A stretch of DNA of 64,000 bases. It comes from Paenibacillus sp. (GTDB lineage Bacteria; Bacillota; Bacilli; Paenibacillales; YIM-B00363). The stretch spans positions 1 to 64,000 of the forward strand of contig NZ_JAPSKE010000009.1 in the NCBI RefSeq assembly GCF_031177825.1, given 5' to 3'. This document shows, in pieces, positions 52,672-61,488 of this stretch. The notes under the pieces are model-generated. The model was not told the DNA's origin and made no database searches. It worked only from the letters and a program-made list of their open reading frames with translations. Position 1 is the stretch's first letter. Each line of letters opens with the position of its first letter. A program made the translations under genes and the position numbers.

Positions 52672-53253
52672 ATGGGCAACGCGTACTTGCAGCTCGGCGC
52701 GGCGATGTGCCGAACGGGAATATTGGGATACGGCGGCGGGCCTTCGATCGTGCCGTTAATCCGCTACGAGGCGGTGACGAGATACCGTTGGATGAGCGAC
52801 GAGGAATTCGGGGAAGTGCTCGCGATCGCGAACGCGCTGCCGGGTCCGATCGCGACGAAGCTGGCCGCGTACTTGGGCTATCGGCAAAAAGGGGCGTTAG
52901 GCGCGCTCGTCGGGCTGCTGAGCCACATCGTGCCGACGTGCGTCGCGATGGTCGTCTTGTACGCCTTCATTACGTTCTTCAGCACGTCGCCCGTCATTCG
53001 AGGCATGATCGCCGCCGTCGTCCCGGTCGTCGCCGTCATGCTCGGGGTCATGGCGTACGAATTCGGAGAAAAAGCGGTGAAAGGTCTCGGCCTCACGCTC
53101 GGCATCGGATCGTTCGCCTTGACGTTCGTCCTGCTGCAGCTCATCGGGCTGCATCCGGCGATCGTCATCGCCCTCTTCCTCGGTTACGGCGCCTTCCATC
53201 ATAAGCTTACGGAGCGCTGGAACGACCGGCGTCTGCGGAAGGGGGAGGGCTGA
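52672..53253 (+). CDS. ywrB: Short-chain chromate transporter, N-domain subunit (YwrB-like)
   Basis: 193 residues with five to six helices. The CHR signature is GYGGGPSIVPLIRYEAVTR and NALPGPIATKLAAYLGYR. Short CHR proteins work in pairs with opposite topology to export chromate. It lies 33 bases after the regulator with GGAGAGG in between and is followed by its partner at three bases. Confidence 0.88.
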   Translation: MGNAYLQLGAAMCRTGILGYGGGPSIVPLIRYEAVTRYRWMSDEEFGEVLAIANALPGPIATKLAAYLGYRQKGALGALVGLLSHIVPTCVAMVVLYAFITFFSTSPVIRGMIAAVVPVVAVMLGVMAYEFGEKAVKGLGLTLGIGSFALTFVLLQLIGLHPAIVIALFLGYGAFHHKLTERWNDRRLRKGEG

Positions 53254-53256
53254 GCG

Positions 53257-53790
53257 ATGTCGGAATGGTGGGAATTATTCCTCGCGTTTTTCCTGGCGAA
53301 CGTGTTCGGCTACGGCGGCGGTCCGGCCTCCATCCCGCTCATGTATCAGGAGGTCGTGCCGAATCGCGGTTGGCTGACGAGCGCCGAATTCACGAACGCG
53401 CTCGCGCTCGGCAACTCGCTGCCCGGTCCGATCGCCACGAAGATCGCCTCGTACGTCGGGTACGACGTGTCCGGCTGGATCGGCGTCGTCGTCGCGCTGG
53501 CCGCGACCGTCCTGCCGTCCGCGGTCGCGCTCATCGTCCTGCTTCAACTGCTTCAGCGCTATAAGCAATCGCCGGCCGTGAAAGGCATGACGTTATGGGT
53601 CCAGCCGGTCATCGCCGTCATGATGCTGATCGTAACGTGGGAGAGCTCGGTCGAATCCGTCCTCGCCATCGGCCTGCTGCAGTTCGCGGGCATCGCCGCG
53701 GTCGCCTTCTATTTGATGCGGCGGCGCAAGATTCATCCGGCGTTCGTCATCCTCGGCGCGTTCGTTTACGGCGGCGCGTTTCTGTCGTAA
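53257..53790 (+). CDS. ywrA: Short-chain chromate transporter, C-domain subunit (YwrA-like)
   Basis: 177 residues. It carries the same CHR marks as its partner: FGYGGGPASIPLMYQEVV and NSLPGPIATKIASYVGYDV. It completes the two-protein transporter. A bidirectional hairpin follows. Confidence 0.88.
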   Translation: MSEWWELFLAFFLANVFGYGGGPASIPLMYQEVVPNRGWLTSAEFTNALALGNSLPGPIATKIASYVGYDVSGWIGVVVALAATVLPSAVALIVLLQLLQRYKQSPAVKGMTLWVQPVIAVMMLIVTWESSVESVLAIGLLQFAGIAAVAFYLMRRRKIHPAFVILGAFVYGGAFLS

Positions 53791-53797
53791 ATTGCGA

Positions 53798-53831
53798 AAA
53801 CGCCCGGTCTCTCCCTCGAGACCGGGCGTTT
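53798..53831. terminator. Bidirectional terminator between ywrA and nitroreductase genes
   Basis: A perfect 14-bp stem (AAACGCCCGGTCTC with GAGACCGGGCGTTT) over TCCCTC. It has A and T runs at its ends suited to termination from both sides. Confidence 0.9.
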
Positions 53832-53836
53832 CATGT

Positions 53837-54457
53837 TCACCGATATACCTTCATCCGCTCCTCCAGCGGCTCGAACGACTTGTCGCCCGGCTGCTGCGTG
53901 GGATTGCCGAACGGCATCTGCGCGATCAGCTTCCACTCCTTGGGCACGTTCCACGCAGACCGTACTTCGTCGTCGATCAACGGATTGTAATGCTGCAAGG
54001 AGCAGCCGAGTCCTTCCAGTTCGAGCGCCGTCCAGACGACGTATTGAAGCATCCCGTTCGATTGCAGCGACCACAGCGGGAAGTTGTCCTTATACGTCGG
54101 GAACTTCTGCTGCAGCCCTTCGACGACCGCTTCGCACTCGAAGAACAGAATCGTGCCGTACCCCGCCGCGAAGCCGTTCATCCGCTGCTGCGTGGAATCG
54201 AACTGGTCCGCCGGCACGATCTTGCGAAGCGTCTCCGTCGTAATGCTCCACAGCTTCTCGTGATGCTGTCCGAACAGCACCAAGACCCGGGCGCTCTGCG
54301 AGTTGAACGACGACGGCGTATGCAGCACCCCCTCCCCGACGATCTCTTGAATCCGCTCCTCCGAGACGACTTTCTTGTTCCCGATGCCGTAATACGACCT
54401 TCTATGTTTGACGGCGGTCAGAAATTCGGAGCTTTGAATGGTAGTCGCATGCGACAT
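53837..54457 (-). CDS. Nitroreductase-family protein
   Basis: 206 residues from ATG 54457 after AAGGAGG. FMN-binding features are KHRRSYYGIG, HTPSSFNSQSARVLVLFG, WSLQSNGMLQYVVWTALELEGLGCSLQHYNP split over the dimer interface, and MPFGNPTQQPGDK. These are oxygen-insensitive flavin reductases (YdgI/HBN1-like group) acting on nitro compounds or quinones with NAD(P)H. Confidence 0.9.
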   Translation of the reverse strand: MSHATTIQSSEFLTAVKHRRSYYGIGNKKVVSEERIQEIVGEGVLHTPSSFNSQSARVLVLFGQHHEKLWSITTETLRKIVPADQFDSTQQRMNGFAAGYGTILFFECEAVVEGLQQKFPTYKDNFPLWSLQSNGMLQYVVWTALELEGLGCSLQHYNPLIDDEVRSAWNVPKEWKLIAQMPFGNPTQQPGDKSFEPLEERMKVYR

Positions 54458-54618
54458 AACGGTTCCTCCTTCGAATGACAATCGAGGTTAGTTTGATTCG
54501 TCCAAGAGGGGACTATGTGTCGAAAGCTCCTGATTTCCAAGGAAATGGCTGGGGAATACGGACGAACGGATTGCGGTACACTGAGAACCGACGAAGGCTC
54601 GGCAGAGGAGGAGAACCG

Positions 54619-56073
54619 TTGATCGATTTCGAGGAAGCGACGATTCTCGAGATACAGCGAGGAATGGAGAACGGAGCGTTCCGGGCGAAGGAATTGACGC
54701 TGTATTATATGGAGAGAATCTCCAAGCTCGATAAGAACGGTCCGCGGCTTAACGCCGTGCTGGAATGGAATCCCGATGCGCTCGCGATCGCGGAAGCGAT
54801 GGATCGGGAACGGGAGGTTCGCGGGACGCGAGGCCCGATGCATGGCATTCCGGTCCTGCTTAAGGACAACATCGAAACCGCGGACCGACTTCATACAAGC
54901 GCCGGCGCGATGGCGCTCGCGGACTCGTATGCGGCGAGAGACGCCTTCGTCGTAAGACGTCTGCGGCAAGCGGGAGCCATCGTACTCGGCAAGGCGAATA
55001 TGAGCGAGATGGCGAAGTTCGTGTCGGAAGCGATGCCGAACGCGTACAGCTCCCGAGGCGGCATCGTGCGCAACCCGTACGGACCGGGCGAGTTCGACGT
55101 CGGCGGGTCCAGCTGCGGATCGGCCGTCGCGGCGGCCGCCAACTTGACGACGGTCTCGCTCGGAACGGAGACGCTCGGCTCGATCATCAATCCCGCGGTG
55201 GAAAATTCGATCGTCGGCCTCGATCCCACGATCGGACTCGTCAGCCGGACCGGCTTGATTCCGCTCGCGCCGACCCACGATACGGTCGGACCGATGACGA
55301 GAACCGTAGCCGACGCCGCGGTCGTGCTGAGCGCGATCGCCGGGTTCGACGAGGAGGACGTCTCCACGCGAATGGGCATGGGCCGCGCGCTGGACGATTA
55401 CCTGCCCTGCTTGAACGAAGGGGGGCTGCGGGGGGCTCGCATCGGCATCGCCAAAGACGCCGATTATCCCGAAATCGACCAGGAAGATCGTCGTCTGCTG
55501 GAGCGAGAGCTCGAGACGCTCCGGCGGCTCGGAGCGGACCTTGTGGAAATCGGCGACTTGGACAAGCTGCAGTTGCAACAATGGGATCTAACCGTCTTAA
55601 TGTACGAATTCAAGCCGGCGTTCAACCATTACCTCAGCCTGCTCGGCCCGCACGTTCCGATTCACTCCCTCAAGGACTTGATCGCGTACAACCGGATCCA
55701 TAATCCCGGCGTCGCCTTATACGGCCAGCAGCTGCTGCAGGCCGCGGAGCGAACGAGCGGCACGCTGACGGAGGAGGAGTATATTCGGGCCAAGCTGCGC
55801 GACCTGCGCCTCTCGCAACGCGAGGGGATCGACGATTTCACCGACCGGTACCGGTTGGACGCGATTCTCTTCCCCGGTCATACAGGCGTCGCCGCGCCGG
55901 CGAAGGCGGGATATCCGTCCATCACCGTGCCCGCCGGATACCGCGATTCCGGTAAGCCGTTCGGGCTGACGTGGACGAGCGGAGCGTTTACCGAACCGAA
56001 ATTATTGTCGTTGGCGTACGCTTACGAACAAGCGACGAAGCATCGGAAATCGCCAACATTCGATATCGCATGA
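54619..56073 (+). CDS. Amidase signature-family hydrolase
   Basis: 484 residues from TTG 54619, which follows GAGGAGG by seven bases; the frame is open further upstream. The Ser-cisSer-Lys triad is placed in HGIPVLLKDNIET (Lys), GGSSCGSAVAAAANL (Ser) and GTETLGSIINPA (nucleophile Ser). PAKAGYPSITVPAGY near the C-terminus is another family mark. It hydrolyses an amide; length and motifs resemble the Bacillus YerM/peptide-amidase-like group. The substrate is unknown. It stands alone. Confidence 0.88.
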   Translation: MIDFEEATILEIQRGMENGAFRAKELTLYYMERISKLDKNGPRLNAVLEWNPDALAIAEAMDREREVRGTRGPMHGIPVLLKDNIETADRLHTSAGAMALADSYAARDAFVVRRLRQAGAIVLGKANMSEMAKFVSEAMPNAYSSRGGIVRNPYGPGEFDVGGSSCGSAVAAAANLTTVSLGTETLGSIINPAVENSIVGLDPTIGLVSRTGLIPLAPTHDTVGPMTRTVADAAVVLSAIAGFDEEDVSTRMGMGRALDDYLPCLNEGGLRGARIGIAKDADYPEIDQEDRRLLERELETLRRLGADLVEIGDLDKLQLQQWDLTVLMYEFKPAFNHYLSLLGPHVPIHSLKDLIAYNRIHNPGVALYGQQLLQAAERTSGTLTEEEYIRAKLRDLRLSQREGIDDFTDRYRLDAILFPGHTGVAAPAKAGYPSITVPAGYRDSGKPFGLTWTSGAFTEPKLLSLAYAYEQATKHRKSPTFDIA

Positions 56074-56108
56074 TCGCATACTTCGCGCCGCTTCAGGGAT
56101 CGACGACG

Positions 56109-56142
56109 ACAGGGGCGACTCCTCGACGAGGAGCGCCCCTGT
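56109..56142. terminator. Hairpin between convergent amidase and ABC ATPase genes
   Basis: ACAGGGGCG and CGCCCCTGT close an inner CTCCTC/GAGGAG helix. There is no clear T-run on either side, so termination is likely but not certain. Confidence 0.5.
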
Positions 56143-56155
56143 GCCATTTACCAAA

Positions 56156-56884
56156 TTACAACAACTTATTGCGTTCCGCGGCCGTCAACCGTCGAGCCCG
56201 AATATCGAGCGCGACGCGCCCGTCCGCGATGCCGACGATGCGGGAGGCGTACTTCTCGGCCATCTCGATGTTCTGCAGCGCGCAGACGACGGTCACGGTC
56301 TCTCGGCGGTACAGCTCCTTGAAGCTCTCCATGATTTTCTCCGCGTTCATCGGATCGAGACCCACGACGGGATCGTCCGCGACGATCAGCTTCGCCCCCT
56401 GCGACAGCGCCCGCGCGATCAACACGCGCTGCTTCTCCCCGCCGCTCAGCTTCTCCACCTTCTGAAGCGCCTTATCGAGCAGCCCGACCTGCTCGAGATA
56501 GTCCATCGCGCGAACATGCTCTTCCTCGGACGGCTTGCCTCCGATCAGCTGCCGCCAGAAGGAGAACTGCCGGAAGCGGCCCGTCACCACGTTGCGGAAC
56601 GCCGTCCGGCGCCCGTTCAGCTGATCCGTCGAACCGATCACCGACCAATCCTTGCTGGCTTCCCACCGCGTCCACCAGTTGCTCTGCGTTAGGTTGACGC
56701 CGTTCATCACGACGTCCCCCCCGTCCGGACGTTCCTTGCCGACCATGCATCGCAAGAGCGTGCTCTTCCCGCTGCCGCTGCCGCCGATGATCGCGACGAA
56801 ATCGCCGCGGTTCACCTCCAGGTCGACTCCCTTCAACACCGGCGTGTCGCCGTAGCTTTTGACCAAGTTGTTCACGATGAGCAT
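56156..56884 (-). CDS. Orphan ABC ATPase of the phosphonate (PhnC) type with altered catalytic residues
   Basis: 242 residues. Walker A (GGSGSGKST) and the signature (LSGGEKQRVLIARAL) are intact. The Walker B end reads LIVADDPVVGLDP, with Asp where the catalytic Glu normally stands. The switch region reads VVCALQNIEMAEKY, with Gln for the conserved His. The Q-loop glutamine seems lost (VIGSTDQLNG). No permease or binding-protein gene is near. It may bind ATP yet hydrolyse it slowly, or be a regulatory or decaying ATPase. Confidence 0.83.
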   Translation of the reverse strand: MLIVNNLVKSYGDTPVLKGVDLEVNRGDFVAIIGGSGSGKSTLLRCMVGKERPDGGDVVMNGVNLTQSNWWTRWEASKDWSVIGSTDQLNGRRTAFRNVVTGRFRQFSFWRQLIGGKPSEEEHVRAMDYLEQVGLLDKALQKVEKLSGGEKQRVLIARALSQGAKLIVADDPVVGLDPMNAEKIMESFKELYRRETVTVVCALQNIEMAEKYASRIVGIADGRVALDIRARRLTAAERNKLL

Positions 56885-57034
56885 AAGATGACTCCTTGTC
56901 CGTAATCGTAATGTCTCGTCGTTCGTAAATAATGCGCTTTCCTAGATTATACCTCAATTCGGGACGAGCCGCGCACATAATTCCGGCCGGTGTCGAACAT
57001 TTTATAGTAAGAATAGGAAGGGGAGGGAATTCGC

Positions 57035-57319
57035 ATGTACGAAAAAGGCGACGAAACGCTCATCCAACGCTTGAAACGGTATTATGCAGACTATCGCCTG
57101 TCGGAGGATCCCGACGCGAGCTTCCGCGACGCCTGCGCGGCGTTATCGCTGTCGGTCATCGATACCGTGGGCGAGCTCGCGGACCGCGACGATTGCTCCG
57201 CGATTCGCAACGTGCTGCGGGAATACCGGGAAATCCGGTCCTCGGTCGGCGGCAGCAACGACTCCGTGAAGGAACGGCTCGAACGGGAGCTGCGCGAGCG
57301 CGCCTCGCAGCCGGTATAA
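57035..57319 (+). CDS. Hypothetical protein, 94 residues
   Basis: Starts MYEKGDETLIQRLKRYYADY after GGGAGGG. Predicted to be all helical and highly charged, ending KERLERELRERASQPV. No family that I recognise. A clear ribosome site and compact placement support it as a gene. A separate promoter for the next gene follows. Confidence 0.7.
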   Translation: MYEKGDETLIQRLKRYYADYRLSEDPDASFRDACAALSLSVIDTVGELADRDDCSAIRNVLREYREIRSSVGGSNDSVKERLERELRERASQPV

Positions 57320-57357
57320 AAGAGAGGACGAATCGAATCCGAGCGTCCGGACGACCA

Positions 57358-57386
57358 TTGACAATTCGTGGAAGGTTGCCTATGAT
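57358..57386 (+). promoter_or_regulatory. SigA-type promoter of the VOC gene
   Basis: Perfect TTGACA (57358-57363) and TATGAT (57381-57386), 17 bases apart. The transcription start should be near 57393. Confidence 0.85.
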
Positions 57387-57417
57387 GGTATCGTTTCTTG
57401 ATCTCGGGAGGGTACCT

Positions 57418-57804
57418 ATGGGAAGCAAACGCATGGATCATGTCGGCATCATGGTAGCGAATATGGACGTTTCGATTCGATTTTACACGGAGGTCGTCGG
57501 TCTTCGGTTGAAGGATCGGTTCACGCATACGAACGGCGTGATCGAACTGGCTTTCCTCGGCTACGGCCACGAGGGCGAAACGGAGCTTGAGCTCATTCAA
57601 GGGTACAGCGACAAGCTTCCCGCCGAAGGCAAAGTGCATCACGCCGCGTTCGCCGTAGACGACGTCGAGGCGGAATTCGGACGGCTTAAAGCGTCCGAGG
57701 TTCGCCTGATCGATACCGAAATCACGACGCTGCCGAACGGATACCGGTACTTCTTCTTCTACGGTCCGGACGGCGAGTGGATCGAGTTTTTCCAGCGCAG
57801 CTAA
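57418..57804 (+). CDS. VOC-superfamily (glyoxalase-like) protein
   Basis: 128 residues from ATG 57418 (GGGAGGG five bases upstream). Two beta-alpha-beta modules are seen. Metal-ligand candidates are MDHVGIMVANMD (His), ELELIQGYS (Glu), VHHAAFAVDDVE (His) and GEWIEFFQ (Glu), the pattern of glyoxalase I or methylmalonyl-CoA epimerase-like metalloenzymes. The exact activity is unknown. It has its own strong promoter. Confidence 0.85.
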   Translation: MGSKRMDHVGIMVANMDVSIRFYTEVVGLRLKDRFTHTNGVIELAFLGYGHEGETELELIQGYSDKLPAEGKVHHAAFAVDDVEAEFGRLKASEVRLIDTEITTLPNGYRYFFFYGPDGEWIEFFQRS

Positions 57805-57870
57805 GTCGTAATTGGGGCGGGGCGAGGGCGTATGTTCCCGCTCCCCCCACTTCGTTCCTCGTTCGTGGAA

Positions 57871-57905
57871 AAAGACACTGATCGTAGCAAGCGAACAGTG
57901 TCTTT
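57871..57905 (+). terminator. Likely terminator after the VOC gene
   Basis: AAAGACACTG pairs with CAGTGTCTTT over a 15-base loop, then TTTA. The rest of the gap to 58070 shows nothing else that I can support. Confidence 0.65.
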
Positions 57906-58070
57906 TACCGTATTCGTTAGCAACATTGCCCGGAAAAAGGAAGCCGAACGTCTCTTGCGGGAGCGGTCGCCTTCACCATCTTGATCAAAAGATCGAAAAC
58001 GATAACTTCCGAAACCCGAGAGCTAAGGATTCTCCACTAAAGGTAAGATTTATCTACCTAGTTAACCCTT

Positions 58071-58988
58071 TTAATGATTGTTCATATGGATCAGATAAAA
58101 TGCCTTGCGGTACTCGGTCGGGGTCATACTCTCGTATTCCTTAAACAGGCGCATGAAATATTTCTCGTCGGCGATGCCGATCCTTTCGGAAATTTCCTTC
58201 ACGCCGAGCGAGCTTCGGGTGAGGAAGTCCTTGGCCTTCGAGATTTTCATCAAATTGATATATTCCTTCAGGTTAAATCCCGTCTTCTGCTTGAAGAAAC
58301 GCGAGAGGTAGTTCTTGTTGTAACGGAACCGCTTCGCCACGTCACGCACGGATATATCCTCCAAGGCGTGCACTCGGACCCATTCGATGATCTCCGCAAG
58401 ATTCCTGTCGCCTTGCGACTTGTCCGGCGACGTCTTATAGCTGGCGATCATCTGGTCCGATAGCTCGATGAGGAGCAGCGTGGCGATATAATGCGCCGCC
58501 TGCTGGGTGTAATAGTTCGACATGCCGATATGCTGCAGCTGCTGAAACAAGATGTTGGCGCGCTCGATACTGACGGGCGAGAAATACAAAGGAAGGTACA
58601 CGTCGTCGCACGTCTTCTGCGACTCCGGACCGTTGAGCGATGCCAGCTCGGCGGACAGCGACGCCTCGTCGAGGACGGCGTAAGGAGAATAGGTTAGGAA
58701 ATGGAACCAGAAATACGATACGCCCGCCTCGCACGGACGATAGCCCTCGTGCACGACGCCCGGCAGCAGCACGAGCACGTCCCCGGGCCTCACCTCGTAC
58801 TTCTCCCCGTCCTGCGCGATGTGCAGGCAGCCTTCCAGACCGATGATGACCACGAACGAATCCAAGCAGCGCCGTCCATGCGTCCACGGCACCTCCGACT
58901 CGAAACGGCCGCAAGATAAAAATTCGATCGGCTTCTCGATTTTCGCGCGCAAATAGGCCACGCGGCCCCGCCTCCCCTCCGCCTCCAT
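58071..58988 (-). CDS. AraC-family transcriptional regulator of the GH127 operon
   Basis: 305 residues. The cupin sensor contains CLDSFVVIIGLEGCLHIAQDG and GDVLVLLPGVVHEGY. The C-terminal domain reads ISVRDVAKRFRYNKNYLSRFFKQ, then VKEISERIGIADEKYFMRLFKEYESMTPTEYRK over its two helix-turn-helix units. It is divergent from the ABC-GH127 operon and is the likely local activator, probably sensing L-arabinose or an arabinoside (inference). Confidence 0.88.
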   Translation of the reverse strand: MEAEGRRGRVAYLRAKIEKPIEFLSCGRFESEVPWTHGRRCLDSFVVIIGLEGCLHIAQDGEKYEVRPGDVLVLLPGVVHEGYRPCEAGVSYFWFHFLTYSPYAVLDEASLSAELASLNGPESQKTCDDVYLPLYFSPVSIERANILFQQLQHIGMSNYYTQQAAHYIATLLLIELSDQMIASYKTSPDKSQGDRNLAEIIEWVRVHALEDISVRDVAKRFRYNKNYLSRFFKQKTGFNLKEYINLMKISKAKDFLTRSSLGVKEISERIGIADEKYFMRLFKEYESMTPTEYRKAFYLIHMNNH

Positions 58989-59079
58989 CGTCTCCCGGAT
59001 GCAAACTTTCGTAACTTTTCTCCACCTAATATGGTTTGGGCGCTACTTACTTCTCATTGTACGCATGATATTCTTTTTA

Positions 59080-59094
59080 TTGCAAGCGGTTACA
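59080..59094 (+). promoter_or_regulatory. Catabolite-responsive element (cre) for CcpA
   Basis: TTGCAAGCGGTTACA fits the cre consensus WTGNAANCGNWNNCW at every fixed position. It lies 62 bases upstream of the binding-protein start in the divergent control region, where CcpA would repress the sugar operon when glucose is present. Confidence 0.75.
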
Positions 59095-59155
59095 ATACGA
59101 CCAAACACAGCCCAGTCAGTCGAACCCAAATTACCTATTCTAGGAGGGTCGCAAG

Positions 59156-60460
59156 ATGAAGATGGCAAAAATCGGGGTCTTGGCATTGGCGTTCGCCTTG
59201 TTCGCGTCCGGCTGCGGCGGAGGAGGAAACGGCGGCGGAAGCGGCGGCAACGAAGCGGTCACGCTGCAGTTCATGGGCTGGGAAGCTAGCCCGCTCGAAA
59301 CCGAGGCTGTGAAGAAAGGCCTTGATTTGTTCATGGAGAAATACCCGAACATCAAGGTCGAATATCAGCCCACGCCGGGCGGGGCGCAATACGCGCAGAA
59401 GCTGCTGACGATGCTGGCGGGCAATGCGGCGCCGGACGTGTTCTTCCTCGGCGCCGCCGAATATCGTTCCTTCCAAGAACGCAACGTGTTGCTAGACCTG
59501 ACGCCTACGTTCGAGGCGGCCATGTCGCTGGACGACTTCATTCCCTCCTCGGCCCGCATTATGGAGATCGACGGGAAAATATACGGCGTCAGCAGCTGTA
59601 CCGTCTCCCCGGTGTTGTTCTACAACAAGGATTTGTTCGACAAGGCGAACATCCCTTATCCGCCGAGCGATCCGAGCCACGCGTGGACCTGGGACCAGTT
59701 CCGGCAAGCGGCGATCGACCTTACCGTGAAGGAAGGCGATAAGGTGGTACAGTACGGCGCCTTTGGATTGGAGAACTTCTATATGACGTCGGCCGAAATC
59801 TTATCGAACGCCGGACAGATTTTCACGGAAGACGGATCGAAGATCGCCGTCAATTCCCCGGAGGCCAAAGAAGTCATGCAGAAGGTGCTCGACCTTCGTC
59901 TCGAGCACGGCGCCTCGCCGACGGCGAAGACGCTGGAGAGCATCGGCATGCGCGCGAATCAGATGCTGCAAACCGGTAAAGTGGCGATGATCATCGAAGG
60001 CTCTTGGGCGCTGCAGGAGCTCGCCGCGATGGATTTTCCGGTCGGCGTCGCCCCTCTGCCCGTCTTCGACGTGCCGAAGACGCACGGTCAAGCGCACGTA
60101 CACGCCGCCGCCCATAACACGAAGCATCCGGATGAAGCGTGGAAGTTGATCGAATTCCTCTCCTCGGAGGAGTATCAAATCCAGCTCATTAAAGAAGGGC
60201 TCTGGATGCCGAACCGCAAGTCGCTGTACACGGAGGACGGCATCGCGAAGTGGCATAACGAATCGGTGCATCCTGAAGGCTTCAAAGCGATGGCCCGTTT
60301 CTTCGCCGAAGCGGACGCGTATCCTTTCACCCTCATCACGCAAAACATCGTCAACGACATCATTACGGAAGAAACGGATAAGCTTTGGTATTCGGGGCAA
60401 TCGGTCGACGACACGATGGCGAATATCGAGAAGAGATCGAACGCGGAATTGGCAAAATAA
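59156..60460 (+). CDS. Extracellular solute-binding lipoprotein of sugar ABC transporter
   Basis: 434 residues. Lipobox ASGC (Cys about residue 20) is followed by a Gly/Ser/Asn linker. The mature protein has VTLQFMGWEASPLET, PDVFFLGAAEYRSF and GKVAMIIEGSWALQELA, typical of family 1 sugar-binding proteins. AGGAGGG precedes the ATG. It is the first gene of an importer operon ending in GH127, so it probably binds short beta-L-arabinofuranosides. Confidence 0.9.
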   Translation: MKMAKIGVLALAFALFASGCGGGGNGGGSGGNEAVTLQFMGWEASPLETEAVKKGLDLFMEKYPNIKVEYQPTPGGAQYAQKLLTMLAGNAAPDVFFLGAAEYRSFQERNVLLDLTPTFEAAMSLDDFIPSSARIMEIDGKIYGVSSCTVSPVLFYNKDLFDKANIPYPPSDPSHAWTWDQFRQAAIDLTVKEGDKVVQYGAFGLENFYMTSAEILSNAGQIFTEDGSKIAVNSPEAKEVMQKVLDLRLEHGASPTAKTLESIGMRANQMLQTGKVAMIIEGSWALQELAAMDFPVGVAPLPVFDVPKTHGQAHVHAAAHNTKHPDEAWKLIEFLSSEEYQIQLIKEGLWMPNRKSLYTEDGIAKWHNESVHPEGFKAMARFFAEADAYPFTLITQNIVNDIITEETDKLWYSGQSVDDTMANIEKRSNAELAK

Positions 60461-60468
60461 GCGATTGA

Positions 60469-60500
60469 GGCCGGCGCTCCGGCGAGCCGGGGCGCCGGCC
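60469..60500 (+). other. Intercistronic stem-loop between binding protein and permease genes
   Basis: GGCCGGCGC pairs with GCGCCGGCC, with an inner CCGG/CCGG helix. It ends just before the permease ribosome site. Position and form match the stem-loop of the GH172 operon; it may stabilise binding-protein mRNA. Confidence 0.6.
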
Positions 60501-60517
60501 GAAGGAGGGAGATACGT

Positions 60518-61471
60518 ATGAGCATGGAGAGGAGCTTGACCGAAGCCGGCGGCCGGGAGGCGTCGTTCCGCGCAGGCGATGCTCGCGCGAAATCGTTGCG
60601 GCGTCTTTTCCGGAAGGACGGCGCTTGGGCGGCACTATTGCTGCTCCCGAATTTGCTAGGCTTTCTCGCGTTCACGCTGATCCCCGTCTTCGCGTCCTTC
60701 TTCCTGAGCTTCGCGTCTTGGGATATGCTGACGCCGATCGAGTGGACGGGGATCACGAACTACATCGAGCTGTGGAAGGACGAGACGTTCATTAAGGTGT
60801 TCTGGAACACGATTTATTTCGCCGGCGCGTCGGTGCCGCTCGGCATCGCCTGTTCGCTGTTTTTGGCCGTAGCGCTCGACCGTATCGAGCTTAAGAAGTT
60901 TTACCGCGCCGCGTATTTCCTCCCGGTCGTCTCGTCGATGGTCGCGATCGCGGTCGTGTGGCAATTCATCTATAACCCGGAGTACGGCTTGTTTAACTAC
61001 GTGCTTAGCTGGTTCGGCATTCGCGGGCCGCAATGGCTCACCAGCACCGTCTGGGCGATGCCCGCGGTCATTCTGACGAGCGTCTGGAAAAATCTCGGCT
61101 TCAACATGCTCATCTTCCTCGCCGGACTGCAGGGCATCTCGGACGACTACTACGAAGCCGCTTCGCTCGACGGCGCGCGGTGGTATCAGAAATTCCTGTA
61201 CATTACCGTGCCTCTGCTGTCGCCGACGACGTTCTTCGTCACCGTCATGTCGTTCATCGCCTCGTTCCAGGTATTCGATACGATCTTCCTGATGACGCAA
61301 GGCGGCCCCGCTCGTTCGACGTCGGTCATCGTGCACTACCTGTACGAGCACGGCTTCAAATACTTCAACATGGGGTACGCGAGCGCGATGGCGTACGTGC
61401 TGTTCTTCATGATGTTCCTGATCACGGTCATTCAATTTTGGCGTCAACGCAAATGGGGCGTGTACTACTAA
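60518..61471 (+). CDS. Carbohydrate ABC transporter permease (MalF-like, CUT1)
   Basis: 317 residues, six predicted helices. An N-terminal charged segment is followed by LLLLPNLLGFLAFTLIPVFA. The EAA loop is YYEAASLDGARWYQKFLYITVPLL. It is the second gene of the GH127 operon. No ATPase gene is present, so a shared MsmX-like ATPase is expected. Confidence 0.9.
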   Translation: MSMERSLTEAGGREASFRAGDARAKSLRRLFRKDGAWAALLLLPNLLGFLAFTLIPVFASFFLSFASWDMLTPIEWTGITNYIELWKDETFIKVFWNTIYFAGASVPLGIACSLFLAVALDRIELKKFYRAAYFLPVVSSMVAIAVVWQFIYNPEYGLFNYVLSWFGIRGPQWLTSTVWAMPAVILTSVWKNLGFNMLIFLAGLQGISDDYYEAASLDGARWYQKFLYITVPLLSPTTFFVTVMSFIASFQVFDTIFLMTQGGPARSTSVIVHYLYEHGFKYFNMGYASAMAYVLFFMMFLITVIQFWRQRKWGVYY

Positions 61472-61488
61472 ACAAGGAGGGATCGCTC

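Noticed and set aside
57812..58144. 110-residue open frame after the VOC gene
   Set aside because: No ribosome site, low-complexity composition, runs through a predicted terminator and into the end of the convergent AraC gene.
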